A DNA stretch of 64,000 bases from Diphasiastrum complanatum (Eukaryota > Streptophyta > Lycopodiopsida > Lycopodiales > Lycopodiaceae), in assembly GCA_029204225.1 (NCBI GenBank), contig CM055100.1:31016149-31080148 (forward strand), read 5' to 3'. A program made the position numbers and the translations under genes. The notes beneath the pieces are model-generated. The model had not been told where the DNA came from, searched no databases, and was given only the letters and a program-made list of their open reading frames with translations. Shown here one piece after another: positions 52,001 through 58,276 of the stretch (positions are counted from its first letter, which is position 1; each line of letters begins with the position of its first letter).

Positions 52001-53627
52001 GTTTGTGATTTGGAATCAAATCTTCGAGCAAGTTCAATTTGGCAACAGTGAGAAAGATATCCTCCGAAACGGTTTGGGAAATAATTACTTTAGCTTTTGA
52101 ATTTGCATCCAACCAGGCTTGATAGGTTTTTGAATCTCCTTCATAATCTCTAGTATCCGTTCCATCAGGTACATTTGGTTTGGGAGTGGTCCCATCAATG
52201 TAAGGCCATAGCTTGTCAGCTTGCAGGATCAGTCGAGTCTTTGATCTCCATGCAGGATAGTTGATTGAAAATAGAGATAGCTAGGATCTTTGAATCAAGG
52301 TTTACCAACCTAGAAATCCTTGATGGTCTTCTACAACTCAAAATAGCTCAAAACTAACAACATGCAAGCAAATATAGCAACATGCAAGCAATCTGAAAAA
52401 ATTTGGAGACATGCATGCAACATGCATGGACTAATACTTGCACATGCAATAGTAAATTGCTAGCAAATGGTGAATTTGTTGACATGCAAAGAATTAATCA
52501 AACTTATGTAGCAATTGGATTTTCCCAGCTATGGTGGACAGCGGAGAAGACAAAGAGAACGTGAGCAGAAAATTGCATAATACTCTTGCTGCCCACAAAC
52601 TTTCAACACAAAGAATGTATGTAAGGTTAGCAAGATTGCATTGAAAGAAGCAAGATCCAACACCCATCAATCTAGAAAAATAATTGGATAGCATAACACT
52701 AGCATAAATGAGCAAGAAACTTCACCATACAAGAAAGCAAAGACCTCTAGCATATGTGAGAAAGACCTCTCCACAAGAGGTGCGCCCACTGGGAGGAGGA
52801 GGGTCTCTTTTATAATTTAGAACAAATAATTTGTGATGTACATGGCTTCCAAGTATAAGTGTAGGTGTTCCACATGCTAAGACTCAAGCATGCACGTTCT
52901 ATGCATGGGTTTTCATATTCTACCTTCATGCAATGATTCTTGGCATGTTATGAACTCACCTAAGCTAAGCCTAATTACCAAGTGGCCCTAATTGGGATAT
53001 CTTTAGGTACTGGGCCATTACCATTAAGGGCATGTCCTTATGGAACCCAAGTACCCTTAGTTGCCCTAATTTTTAGAAGGTTCCACTAAGGGCCTCTAGA
53101 TAGTATATATAGGGCTATACCATCTAGGGCTAGACATTAGATATAGGATTCATTGTATTCATTTTTTGCTAATAGGTATTGCTTGGGCTTTTCGTGGGAG
53201 ATCTCTTGTCTATGTTTAGCTATTGCTTGTAGGGCTTTAGTCATTGTTCTTCATTTGATATCAACATCTGTGATTATGTTCATAACATGGTATCAAAGCA
53301 CTTTCCTGCTTTATCATGGGGAGTGGTGCTTTTCTCTTTGTTCTGTTTGTTGTGCTTCTTTTTTGTTTGTTCTGTATGTTGTTGAGGGGACTTCAATCAG
53401 CCAGCCATCCCCATCGCTGCTCCTCTCTTCTTCCACCTCTCTCTGTACCTTTAGTGATCCCCTATTCTTCTCTCTCTGCTGCCATCACTGCCATCTCAGC
53501 CAACGTTCCACCTACTCTTCTCTATGGTGTTGATTATTGCCTCCAACTTCAATCAGTCCTGCCTCTCCAACTGCCCCATCGCTGCCTCCTGCCTCTTCAC
53601 GCTGTCAAGACCCGACGCTCGCTCGAC

Positions 53628-53659
<32 letters not shown>

Positions 53660-56600
53660 GCCCAGCCTGCCTACGTCCTACGCTCTAAACGCCTGCCTGA
53701 TCCGCTGGTCTGCTACCTCAAATCAGCTGCCCGCATCTCCTTCTTACCTGGCCCTGCCCTCATCTCCTTCCTACCGACCCTGCTCATCTCATGACCCGCT
53801 GCCTCGTCTCTAGGCCCTACCTGATTTTTCCGTTGATCTTCCCTGCTTACTAGCCTCCACTCTTCCTGCCCAGCCCACAGGATTTCTGCCCGCCCAGTTT
53901 TGTTTGGATTCGTTTTTTTATGACATTTGCTTGTTGTTTAGTTTATTTTCTTCTTGTTTAGTTTCTTTAAGTTTTTTTTTATATTTCATTTTCGTTTTTT
54001 ATTGTTCATCACTTTTGTTTCCAGTTGCTTATTTAGCCTACACTCGCTGCCTACACTCCTATGTTGCCTACAGCTTATATGCGGCTTCCTACCACGAATT
54101 GCTAACGATATAAACAATTCATTTACGTTTTTTTTTTTTTCGCTTTTAACGATCCATAAAAAAAAAATATTTGGATCATTTATCGTTTGTTGTTGTTATT
54201 TTCCAATTCATTTATTGTACTTTGTCTTTTCGCTTACGTCCTGAGATAGTAATAGAGTCACATAGTCCTATTGTTGAAACATATAGTCCTATTGTCGCGT
54301 CACATAGGCTTGGTTTTCCATGCTATTACAGCGTGCCTGTTGTCCTACTTATGTTCCTACTTTTGGGTGTTGGTCTTCCGATGCTGCTATCTTTTCTTGA
54401 GGCACCTATATCACTGGGTTTCCACATATGGTTGATAGTTACGTGTATGATGCGACTATTTGCGATGAGTGTCCATCTCTTTTTCAGTTTCCTTATTGGC
54501 TTCCAGTTGCTGATGCAGTTCTACCTTCTCGGGCTTTTTGGATACCTTGGTATGATGTCCCTATCTTTTGGGCTGCTCCTCTACTATTTTGGGCATTACG
54601 AATACCTTGGCATTCCTGCTTGCTACTTGATCTTCTTCTGGTTCCTTGGCATTCTTGGTTGTTCCATATTGCTTGGTTTCAGATGACGCTGTCGAGATTT
54701 CCCCTTCGTTGCCTCGATGTTGTCTTTTTGTGGTGTTCTTGGCTTATTCGACTAGCTTTGGATATGCTAGTTGTTGGGATCCTGCCTGATCAGGTTTTCT
54801 TATGGCATTCATGGGCTATCATAGTGCCTTGAGCGTGCTTCTTTTCTCCTGGATTGTTCTTATGCATCTATGTCGACTTCTCATTATTTTAAGTTGATGT
54901 CTTCTGCTATATGGAGGTTGTTTGTTGCTTTGGGAGTACCTGATGTGACGACTTATGTCCTCTCCTTTAGTATTTCGATTGGTTCATGCATTCTTGCTCC
55001 TGTATTATGTGTATTTACATTTTTTTTGTTATTCCTTATGATTGGCTATTACCACAGCTATTGCTTGGGGCCTTTCTTTCAGTTTTTAGGGTTCTTTCTT
55101 TTTAGCCCAAACATTGTGGGCAATGTTTTTTAAAGTTGGGGAGTGTTATGAACTCACCTAAGCTAACCCTAATTACTAAGTGGCCCTAATTGGGATATCT
55201 TTAGGTACTGGGACGTTACCATTAAGGGCATGTCCTTATGGAACCCAAGTACCCTTAGTTGCCCTAATTTCTAGAAGGTTCCACTAAGGGCCTCTAGATA
55301 GTATATATAGGGCTAGACATTAGATACAGGATTCATTGTATTCATTCTTTGCTAATAGGTATTGCTTGGGCTCTTTGTGGGAGATCTCTTGTCTATGCTT
55401 AGCTATTGCGTGTAGGGCTTTAGCCATTGTTCTTCATTTGATATCAAAATCTGTGATTATGTTCATAACATGGCATGATTTGCCTTGGTCCACAAGTTTC
55501 CATGCTAGGAATTGTGCGCCCCTCTTCAACATGAAAATTGATAAAGTTCCAACCTATAGTTGGTAGCATGTGAAATTTCCCCTAGGGTCCCATTTACAAA
55601 CCTTTTTGGGCCTACTCTAGGTTAAAACCTTTACAATAAATCATATTATAATGTATTACAAACTTGGAAAGCATATTTAAACTTTGAGAGAAAACCAATG
55701 TTGCGTGGCACAAATTAATATTGCGTGGCGCCAAAATACATGTTGAAATTGACCCAAACTTAAACCATAACAGCTTGCAGCTGTGAATTTCAGCTCAGTC
55801 ATCTCCACAGGCATAGATTAAGAAGAGGTTGAATAATCCACCCGTGTGGTGTGGTGTGGTGGTAGGGGTTCTTGGTGTGGGATTGACGCGGTTTCCCAGA
55901 GAAAAGAAGAAGAGGTTGAATAGGGGAGCTTGCTAATGCGAATGGAAAGGGCCTCTTCTAATAAACTCTAAAGAATCTGTTACACCACATATATTTTGTT
56001 GTCTTGGGAATTGGCAGCACATATCTTTAGAGATTTTTGTCTTTTATTGTCAACTATATTATGACCAAAGGATCGGCATTGGGCATGTTAATTGTCAATG
56101 CTAGACTACAAATGAAAGACCAGGATTATCATCCTTTTTATCATCTTTGCCACGCGCTTAGTGGAAGAGTTGATGACGATTACAACTGGCTGAAAGCAGA
56201 GGATCAGGGCATTTAAATGCTCTGCCCCTCCAAGACGGTACTTAAACATATTAGGTAGGAAATTATTTCTTCTCCAAATTTAAGTCATGCTAAGGTTTAC
56301 CCACTCGAAGTGATTCATCTTTGACTTGGCTTTTAAGCTCATGATGTGCATTTGCCAGAGTCGTGTCTGGCCATGAATATCAGTAAGAAGTAATCATCTT
56401 TCGAACTTCTTTGAAAAACAGTTGTCATTACTAACCTAAGGCAATGCACCTTTACTTGATGTACGAGTTTATAGACATAATTTTACTGACCAGAGATCTA
56501 AATTGGCTCGATTCTAGCAAAAAAATCCAGACAAATGTGCTCAATCCAGAAGCTCATGACAAAAAGGTACTAGCCTATGTTCTAAATTCTAATTTACCCT

Positions 56601-58276
56601 TGAATGCATTGTAAAGTTTCTCTAATTGATTTATAATCATATAGAAAATATGAGAAAATAATAAAGCTACAGATGAAAAAGTTTTCTCTTCAAGTGTACC
56701 GTGTACTACAATGGGTTAAAGTCCATTAGGCAAGTAGCAATTTGAGCAGAAGTGTCTCTGAGCAGAACATTATTTCAAGTTAAGAACAGCTCACTTTAAA
56801 GGCATGCTATGTATATCTTTGACAAAGTTCCTAAGTTAAGAGCCACTTGTCCTTGATATTCGATTTTTAGTGTGGGTGTATACATGTGTGAAGTGCCTAC
56901 GAAGTGCATGTGAGACGACAGATGAGTGCTTCTCCGAACAATGTATCTCCCCCACCTCTGCACCTGAGCCCTATTCTGCCTTTTCTGCACACAGCTATTC
57001 ATGTCAATCTAAGTTTCATGACAAGGTTTGAAGCCTGATGTAGTAGCCTGCAAGAATGTAGTCAAGTAACACTGGAAAATCGAATGGAATCACAGATTTC
57101 ATTATAGGTTGAAAATGCTGTAAAATATTCCCCGTGTTTGGATTTCTTGTCATTTTTAAAGAAGTATTGTAACTACTGATGATTTGGATGGTACCATGAA
57201 CAAGTGCTGATATTTAGTACTTACTATAGACGCTAAGGAAGCGGATGGCGGACGTGAACGCGCGTCCGGACCTGGCGCGTCCGTGTCCGGACGCATCCGG
57301 TTTTTTTTTTTTTATAATTTTTTTAGACTTACAAAAATTTTAAAAAAAAATATCAGTCCAAGGGTAGGTCCGGACCCCGGACCAGTCGTTTTTTTTTTTT
57401 TTTTAAATTTAAATATTTTTTTTAGGGTTATTTATAAAAAAAAAAATTGGACGCGTCCTTCCCCGCGTCCGGGGGTCGGACGCGTCCGGGTCCGGATGCC
57501 GGACGCGGGCATTCCGGCCCGGACCCTCATGTCTGCGTGACATATCAACAATGTGCATGGTCTTTTTATCAACACTGCTGGTTATTTTTATCTTTGCTTG
57601 TGTTTTACATGATAGCAACAAGCAAACTGCAGACCTGTTGCAATCTTGAAATGAGCTGTTACTTTTTGTGGATCAGTTGAATCGCACAGGGTTGTGTTAG
57701 CTGATTTCAATCACTGCGAACTTTGGAATTGCTTAGAATCTGTCTTTTTGAATCCATGAATGCAAACTGTACTACCATCAATGAGAGCTGATCCTGATCA
57801 TAAGCAGTGATAGTGTGCATAATACCATAATTTTTCTGTTTGAAAGGTGCCAAGTATTTGGAAGAAAAAATCCAACCAAGACCGTTGTTTTTTTTTTTTT
57901 TTGGTATTCTTGGCAATATGCCAGCGCTCTGAACATAGCTAAGGAGTTTGTTTTCTTATTTGCAGGTATTTGTGGCAAATCCAAGAAAATCACCTGGGAT
58001 CATAACGGTCCTTGCCAAAAATCGTGAAAAATTGCTGCATTTTCTTGACAACTTCCACCTTGATAAAGGTATTGTCTAACTACCTTGCATGAAGTTTTGC
58101 CCATAAAATCAATGCAATGTCCTCATTTTGATTTAACAACTACATCAAATCTCAAGACTAGGTTCGGTATGTTGAATTATACAGAAGATGAGCAATTTGA
58201 AGAGGAGAAAGATTTGCTGATCAAAGAAATCGAAGCACTGGAGCAAGTTTTACCTGCTGATACACATAAATCATAG
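14476..58276 (+). CDS. MO25-like: MO25/CAB39-family protein, C-terminal ~210 residues, eight exons
   Basis: Join 14476-14550, 15209-15302, 17562-17621, 24181-24246, 24517-24615, 35619-35663, 57966-58068 and 58185-58276. The phases fit and the frame is open to TAG at 58276. Readable family blocks include [103 protein letters not shown] and [14 protein letters not shown]25 is an armadillo-like helical scaffold; in animals it binds STRAD and activates LKB1 and GCK-type kinases, and plants have related small families. It matches the plant subgroup with [15 protein letters not shown]. The first ~125-165 residues must be encoded left of the window. Introns are 658, 2259, 6559, 270, 11003, 22302 and 116 bp. 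No exon is damaged, so the gene is probably functional. Confidence 0.93.
15209..15302 (+). CDS. MO25-like exon b
   Basis: Acceptor GTCAG at 15204-15208; encodes [19 protein letters not shown] then [12 protein letters not shown]. The donor is GTTCAA, a weak match to consensus, and is followed within 12 bp by a 19-C run (15316-15334). Confidence 0.9.
15303..17561 (+). other. Intron between MO25-like exons b and c
   Basis: 2259 bp, AT-rich, starting with a poly-C run (15316-15334). I see no transposon protein, RNA gene or further exon in it. The short frames present have no recognisable content. Confidence 0.75.
17562..17621 (+). CDS. MO25-like exon c
   Basis: Sixty bases in phase 0 between CTACAG and GTTGTG, encoding [20 protein letters not shown]. 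This corresponds to the family segment with DLLTxH...EFLxxxY. Confidence 0.88.
17622..19198 (+). other. Intron sequence, nothing recognised
   Basis: AT-rich intron DNA without supported genes. A short palindromic stretch near 18148-18172 (TTTTTTGACAAATTTTTTGTCAAAAAA type) is the only small structure noticed. Confidence 0.6.
19240..19420. repeat. CpG-rich block with 117-bp spaced direct repeat
   Basis: The 23-base segment starting GCGAAAGTCAAAAGG occurs at 19259-19281 and again at 19376-19398 without change. Between them lies a small palindrome (GAAAAATTCGCGAAAGAGAA and following TTTTTC, about 19322-19347). The block is richer in CG and ACGAA than the surrounding intron. On the minus strand both repeat units read ASCLLTFA. 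Probably a remnant of a mobile element; no family assigned. Confidence 0.55.
20013..20400 (-). pseudogene. Ty3/gypsy reverse transcriptase fragment (degenerate)
   Basis: On the minus strand a frame reads KHELVYLGH, then, after a one-base shift, [20 protein letters not shown], and [10 protein letters not shown] followed by a degenerate FIGLL...APLKNLLKG. This is the end of the gypsy RT domain and the connection to RNase H (compare the usual LGHxIxxxGIxxDPxKxxAIxxWPxP). Sequence to about 20700 may be more of the RT but is too decayed to delimit. Confidence 0.75.
22432..22870 (-). repeat. Degenerate LTR with primer-binding site below and purine tract above
   Basis: Read on the minus strand: a purine-rich stretch GGGGTTAAGGG (22871-22881), a putative LTR from TGTTGTGTTACG (22870) down to 22444 with a CATATATAG motif, then TGGTATTAGAGC (22443-22432), one base from the common initiator-Met tRNA primer-binding site. 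An LTR with internal sequence on both sides fits a recombinant of tandem gypsy elements. The LTR 3' end does not show a clean CA, so the exact limits are uncertain. Confidence 0.45.
23470..23820 (-). pseudogene. Ty3/gypsy integrase C-terminal fragment (degenerate)
   Basis: The minus frame reads [20 protein letters not shown] then [15 protein letters not shown], the family pattern W(E)xxLxxxEFAYNxxxxxSxxxxPFExxYG. A decayed [14 protein letters not shown] segment follows. It resembles the integrase of the gypsy element at 40623-44311. It lies upstream (in minus-strand sense) of the LTR at 22444-22870, as expected for the 3' end of a gypsy element. Confidence 0.75.
24181..24246 (+). CDS. MO25-like exon d
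   Basis: Acceptor CCGGCAG ends at 24180; encodes [14 protein letters not shown] then VTRRQSLK; donor GTACAT. Phase 0 at both ends. The RRQSLKLL segment is one of the best conserved parts of the family. Confidence 0.92.
24517..24615 (+). CDS. MO25-like exon e
   Basis: Acceptor CCATAG (24511-24516) is preferred over CTAAG at 24524 because it keeps phase and yields [16 protein letters not shown] then [17 protein letters not shown], matching the family. Donor GTATGT. Confidence 0.92.
24616..26329 (+). other. Intron sequence, nothing recognised
   Basis: First 1.7 kb of the 11-kb intron. AT-rich, no supported coding region or repeat. Confidence 0.65.
26330..27600 (+). pseudogene. Ty1/copia gag-protease-pre-integrase remnant
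   Basis: In shifting + frames: a gag start [15 protein letters not shown] (~26332), the gag core [20 protein letters not shown] (26575 on), a decayed CCHC knuckle beginning CFHCGKLN (~26976), then [11 protein letters not shown] (~27160). The last corresponds to the copia protease motif WxxDSGAS with its catalytic DSG changed to [13 protein letters not shown] and LYIPKTGKN with NGKLYKLQA (27290-27490) follow, typical of the gag-pre-integrase segment. Stops and frameshifts throughout; no LTRs found. Confidence 0.75.
27780..28400 (+). pseudogene. Ty3/gypsy RT-RNase H fragment
   Basis: Frames carry [16 protein letters not shown] (27843 on), [47 protein letters not shown] and [11 protein letters not shown]. 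In order these correspond to the RT connection, the RNase H start (DAS changed to DVS), the RNase H core with E and the H-R-VADALS tail. It follows the copia remnant directly, so two unrelated retroelement fragments are joined here. Confidence 0.75.
28514..28607. promoter_or_regulatory. Subterminal GGTACC array of hAT-3
   Basis: Six GGTACC sites in about 95 bp at the element end, nearly collinear with the right array of hAT-2 (13792-13889, reverse complement). Confidence 0.55.
29060..29425 (+). pseudogene. Second hAT gene, copy in hAT-3, one stop
   Basis: ATG at 29060 and stop at 29425 give 122 codons, identical in length to the hAT-2 copy. It shares MAERIP at the start and [20 protein letters not shown] in the middle. 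TAG at codon 44 interrupts it at LRQTR|RNPE, where hAT-2 has Gln (CAG to TAG). hAT-2 is broken elsewhere (codon 22). Codon-by-codon collinearity with no indels in 366 bp of two otherwise diverged transposons suggests protein-level constraint before the copies died. Confidence 0.65.
29928..30265 (-). pseudogene. hAT-3 transposase, last ~110 codons
   Basis: Minus-strand frame with [20 protein letters not shown] (AT-hook-like), GVVGLACLG and an acidic end, collinear with 12004-12341 of hAT-2 but frameshifted before the stop. Its right end is the CAATG target duplication of the gypsy insertion. Confidence 0.8.
30266..30623 (-). repeat. 3' LTR of the gypsy chromovirus
   Basis: 358 bp, TG...CA ended (read on +), preceded on the minus strand by the purine tract 30636-30624; about six differences from the 5' LTR. 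Confidence 0.93.
30635..31960 (-). pseudogene. Gypsy integrase with C-terminal chromodomain
   Basis: The segment 31960-31742 contains the zinc-binding HHCC half in decayed frames ([14 protein letters not shown] ... [14 protein letters not shown]). From 31741 one open frame of 368 residues encodes the integrase core: [32 protein letters not shown] and [17 protein letters not shown], giving a complete D,D,E-type set. The [19 protein letters not shown] segment follows, then HVSQLQK. The C-terminus [16 protein letters not shown] is a chromodomain, the module that steers chromovirus integration to particular chromatin. This is the best preserved transposon frame in the window. Confidence 0.9.
32239..33302 (-). 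pseudogene. Gypsy reverse transcriptase and RNase H
   Basis: From 33302 leftwards: [31 protein letters not shown], the catalytic [46 protein letters not shown], then the RNase H start [16 protein letters not shown] frameshift near 32540 moves the RNase H remainder ([19 protein letters not shown], then [12 protein letters not shown]) into the frame at 32502-32239. The first part of RT is missing through the internal deletion. Confidence 0.9.
33517..33874 (-). repeat. 5' LTR of the gypsy chromovirus
   Basis: 358 bp, adjacent to the TGGTATCAGAGCC primer-binding site at 33516-33504 on the minus strand. Confidence 0.93.
33880..34320 (-). pseudogene. hAT-3 transposase, Pro-rich segment
   Basis: Minus-strand frame from 34318 encoding a Pro/Ala-rich segment ([10 protein letters not shown] ... 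[15 protein letters not shown] ... [10 protein letters not shown]), collinear with hAT-2 11605-12000. It has an expanded PPPLAAPTP-type repeat compared with hAT-2. It continues into 29928-30265 once the gypsy insertion is skipped. Confidence 0.8.
34321..35618 (+). other. Intron sequence, nothing recognised
   Basis: AT-rich intron DNA between the truncated end of hAT-3 and MO25-like exon f. No supported gene. Confidence 0.65.
35619..35663 (+). CDS. MO25-like exon f
   Basis: A 45-bp exon between GTACAG and GTAGGC, phase 0, encoding [15 protein letters not shown]. It is easily missed at this size; the next exon begins VFVANPRK, which completes the conserved family segment AFHxFKxFVANP across a 22-kb intron. 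Confidence 0.92.
35664..36354 (+). other. Start of the 22-kb intron, nothing recognised
   Basis: AT-rich sequence without supported genes up to the 3' end of the first LINE copy. Confidence 0.65.
36355..37585 (-). mobile_element. LINE-B: LINE-derived retroposon with ORF1 but no ORF2
   Basis: Read on the minus strand: a 5' leader (~37580-37310) containing three related copies of GAGCCATTGCTGGGATCA-type sequence, an ORF1-like gene (37351-36514), then a short 3' region ending CTTATATGCC...TAATAAATC plus a T/CT-rich tail at about 36355-36372. The 3' end resembles that of LINE-A (37642-37690), which shares CTTATATGCC and AATAAA followed by TTTCTTTCTC. No endonuclease or RT lies between ORF1 and the 3' end. 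It is either an internal deletion or a non-autonomous derivative. Confidence 0.65.
36514..37351 (-). pseudogene. LINE ORF1-like RNA-binding protein, frameshifted
   Basis: Frames from 37351: a Pro/Ser-rich N-terminus ([15 protein letters not shown]), a helical MQIHLQK-type region with [23 protein letters not shown] (coiled-coil-like). After a shift near 36830, [20 protein letters not shown] ... [20 protein letters not shown] then [15 protein letters not shown]. The last block resembles the C-terminal domain of L1-type ORF1 proteins (RF...K..VL..A... ending in (K/R)DGK.....). These proteins coat LINE RNA. At least two frameshifts are present. Confidence 0.6.
37586..37641. repeat. (GA)n microsatellite at the LINE-A 3' end
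   Basis: About 28 GA units. On the minus strand this is a (TC)n run that immediately follows AATAAAGCTTTCTTTC, the 3' end of LINE-A, so it is best read as the simple-repeat tail of that LINE. Confidence 0.85.
37642..40622 (-). mobile_element. LINE-A: 5'-truncated non-LTR retrotransposon (EN-RT-zinc finger)
   Basis: Minus-strand order: endonuclease C-terminal half (40631-40200), linker, RT (39608 on), thumb/connection region, a CCHC-like finger (38389-38330) and a 3' UTR to the (TC)n tail. The 5' end abuts a truncated gypsy LTR at 40622/40623. ORF1 and the endonuclease N-terminus are missing. Non-LTR elements reverse-transcribe on a nicked target, and 5' truncation is the usual outcome. Confidence 0.85.
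38242..40631 (-). pseudogene. LINE ORF2 remnants (endonuclease, reverse transcriptase, zinc finger)
   Basis: Endonuclease end: [13 protein letters not shown] and [12 protein letters not shown] (the catalytic SDH) at about 40530-40420. [39 protein letters not shown] (first catalytic Asp), [11 protein letters not shown]. The part with the FADD-type box is gone: the frame jumps from [10 protein letters not shown] to a downstream region, implying an internal deletion near 39230. The 38996-38562 frame is the connection region. The 38502-38242 frame ends with [19 protein letters not shown], the zinc finger common at the C-terminus of plant LINE RTs. Multiple stops separate the frames. Confidence 0.85.
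40702..41680 (-). pseudogene. Gypsy pol remnants (RT start, integrase end, chromodomain)
   Basis: The 41680-41303 frame ends with [20 protein letters not shown] then RPPYRMS, the entry of the RT domain. It then jumps into integrase ([14 protein letters not shown]) and, after another deletion, [35 protein letters not shown] and [12 protein letters not shown]. Further left, in other frames, [20 protein letters not shown] and a chromodomain-like [18 protein letters not shown] are readable to about 40720. RT catalytic residues, RNase H and the integrase catalytic core are absent. Confidence 0.8.
41797..43033 (-). pseudogene. Gypsy gag polyprotein (frameshifted)
   Basis: Frames at 43033-42584, 42580-42269 and 42210-41797 form one gag. 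A Pro-rich N-terminus and [17 protein letters not shown] lead to the capsid-like [20 protein letters not shown], then [29 protein letters not shown] and [13 protein letters not shown]. The nucleocapsid end has a single CCHC knuckle [13 protein letters not shown] (about 41930-41890). It forms the virus-like particle and binds the element RNA. Stops at 42581-42583 and a frameshift near 42215-42265 break it. Confidence 0.85.
43832..44311 (-). repeat. 5' LTR of the second gypsy chromovirus
   Basis: 480 bp bounded by TG...CA and the adjacent primer-binding site. Its first 79 bases (minus sense) recur at 40701-40623 with several substitutions, marking the truncated 3' LTR. Confidence 0.85.
44312..44584. 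other. Unassigned spacer
   Basis: 273 bp between the gypsy LTR and the palindromic LTR structure; no feature recognised. Confidence 0.5.
44590..45332. mobile_element. Palindromic LTR structure with 5-bp target duplication
   Basis: Two inverted arms of 219 bp (44590-44808 and 45114-45332) are about 93-95 percent identical by eye. The whole starts TGTTACG, ends CGTGACA, and lies between GTAGC repeats (44585-44589, 45333-45337). Read on the minus strand, 45332-44820 looks like a complete 513-bp LTR (TGTCACG ... ATTCTAACA, with CTATGTATATAGAG as TATA-like sequence). It is followed by TTGGTATCAAAG (44818-44807), a plausible Met-tRNA primer-binding site. The sequence then turns back into an inverted copy of the LTR's first 219 bases. 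Confidence 0.75.
45338..49200. other. Long AT-rich stretch, nothing recognised
   Basis: 3.9 kb of intron DNA. It contains a short CT run (about 45399-45416) and an uninterrupted CT run of about 29 units (49003-49060). Several short frames exist, the longest about 70 codons at 47440-47649, with no family resemblance I can see. It could hold decayed mobile DNA. Confidence 0.55.
49206..50253 (-). repeat. 3' LTR of the copia element
   Basis: 1048 bp, with recurrent AACATGCA and CAAGCAA motifs in its interior. It matches 52258-52945 plus 55476-55772; the second copy lacks some segments (for example near 49500-49590), so the LTRs have diverged by indels as well as substitutions. Confidence 0.85.
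50353..51345 (-). pseudogene. Copia RT C-terminal part and RNase H
   Basis: After [11 protein letters not shown] (~51340) a frameshift leads into the 311-residue frame from 51288. It reads [15 protein letters not shown] (the catalytic YVDD box changed to YAND), [37 protein letters not shown], then RNase H with [20 protein letters not shown] and [11 protein letters not shown], ending [15 protein letters not shown]. The altered box and loss of protease, integrase and the RT N-terminus make it inactive. Confidence 0.9.
51307..52258 (-). pseudogene. Copia gag (frameshifted)
   Basis: From 52258 leftwards: [40 protein letters not shown], then [20 protein letters not shown] decayed middle follows, then the nucleocapsid with two zinc knuckles: [14 protein letters not shown] and [14 protein letters not shown] (51640-51500), each of CX2CX4HX4C form, in the frame 51783-51307. 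Two knuckles are typical of copia gag. The sequence then passes by deletion into [10 protein letters not shown] of the RT (~51345). Confidence 0.85.
52946..55470 (+). mobile_element. Non-autonomous LTR retrotransposon nested in the copia LTR
   Basis: Flanked by TGGCA (52941-52945, 55471-55475). LTRs at 52946-53287 (342 bp) and 55144-55470 (327 bp) begin TGTTATGAACTC and end GTTCATAACA. They differ mainly by ~15 bp around 53117-53131 missing in the 3' LTR. TGGTATCAAAGC (53288-53299) follows the 5' LTR directly, and the purine tract AAGTTGGGGAG precedes the 3' LTR. The 1.86-kb interior is pyrimidine- and T-rich, contains a CT run (about 53635-53659), and encodes no gag or pol. Open frames there look like composition effects. 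It must borrow proteins from a partner element. Confidence 0.92.
55778..57242 (+). other. Intron sequence, nothing recognised
   Basis: AT-rich intron DNA between the copia element and the second GC-rich foldback. No supported gene or repeat. Confidence 0.6.
57243..57534. repeat. GC-rich foldback element, copy 2 (GCGTCC family)
   Basis: About 290 bp alternating between T/A homopolymers and blocks of GCGTCCGG / GGACGCG, such as GCGCGTCCGGACC near 57260 and TTGGACGCGTCC near 57446. The right 85 bp match 7605-7675, both ending CCCGGACCCTCATGTCT. Strong contrast with the flanking AT-rich intron indicates an inserted element. Target duplication not found. Confidence 0.65.
57966..58068 (+). CDS. 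MO25-like exon g
   Basis: Acceptor TTGCAG (57960-57965), donor GTATTG. Encodes [19 protein letters not shown] then [15 protein letters not shown] plus one base of a Glu codon. VFVANPxKxxxI is the family hallmark near the C-terminus. Confidence 0.93.
58185..58276 (+). CDS. MO25-like last exon
   Basis: Acceptor ATACAG (58179-58184). Completes the split Glu codon, encodes [20 protein letters not shown] then VLPADTHKS and TAG. (D/E)[15 protein letters not shown] is the conserved acidic C-terminal helix of the family. Confidence 0.93.

Larger units (their letters stand above)
49206..55772 (-). mobile_element. Ty1/copia retrotransposon, internally deleted, with nested insertion
   Basis: Flanked by GCTTG (49201-49205 and 55773-55777). 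The 3' LTR (minus sense) is 49206-50253, 1048 bp, TGTTATTG...CCATAACA, preceded by the purine tract AAGAGGGAGC. The 5' LTR is about 52258-55772, interrupted by another LTR element at 52946-55470. Internal genes on the minus strand are gag (52258-51345) fused by deletion to the RT C-terminus/RNase H (51345-50353). The 5' LTR ends abruptly at the gag frame, so the primer-binding site and gag start are missing. Confidence 0.88.

Noticed and set aside
53153-55133. Series of hydrophobic frames that look like membrane proteins
   Set aside because: They lie in the T-rich interior and LTRs of the non-autonomous LTR element. Poly-T-rich DNA yields Phe/Leu/Ser stretches, so the hydrophobicity is a composition effect.
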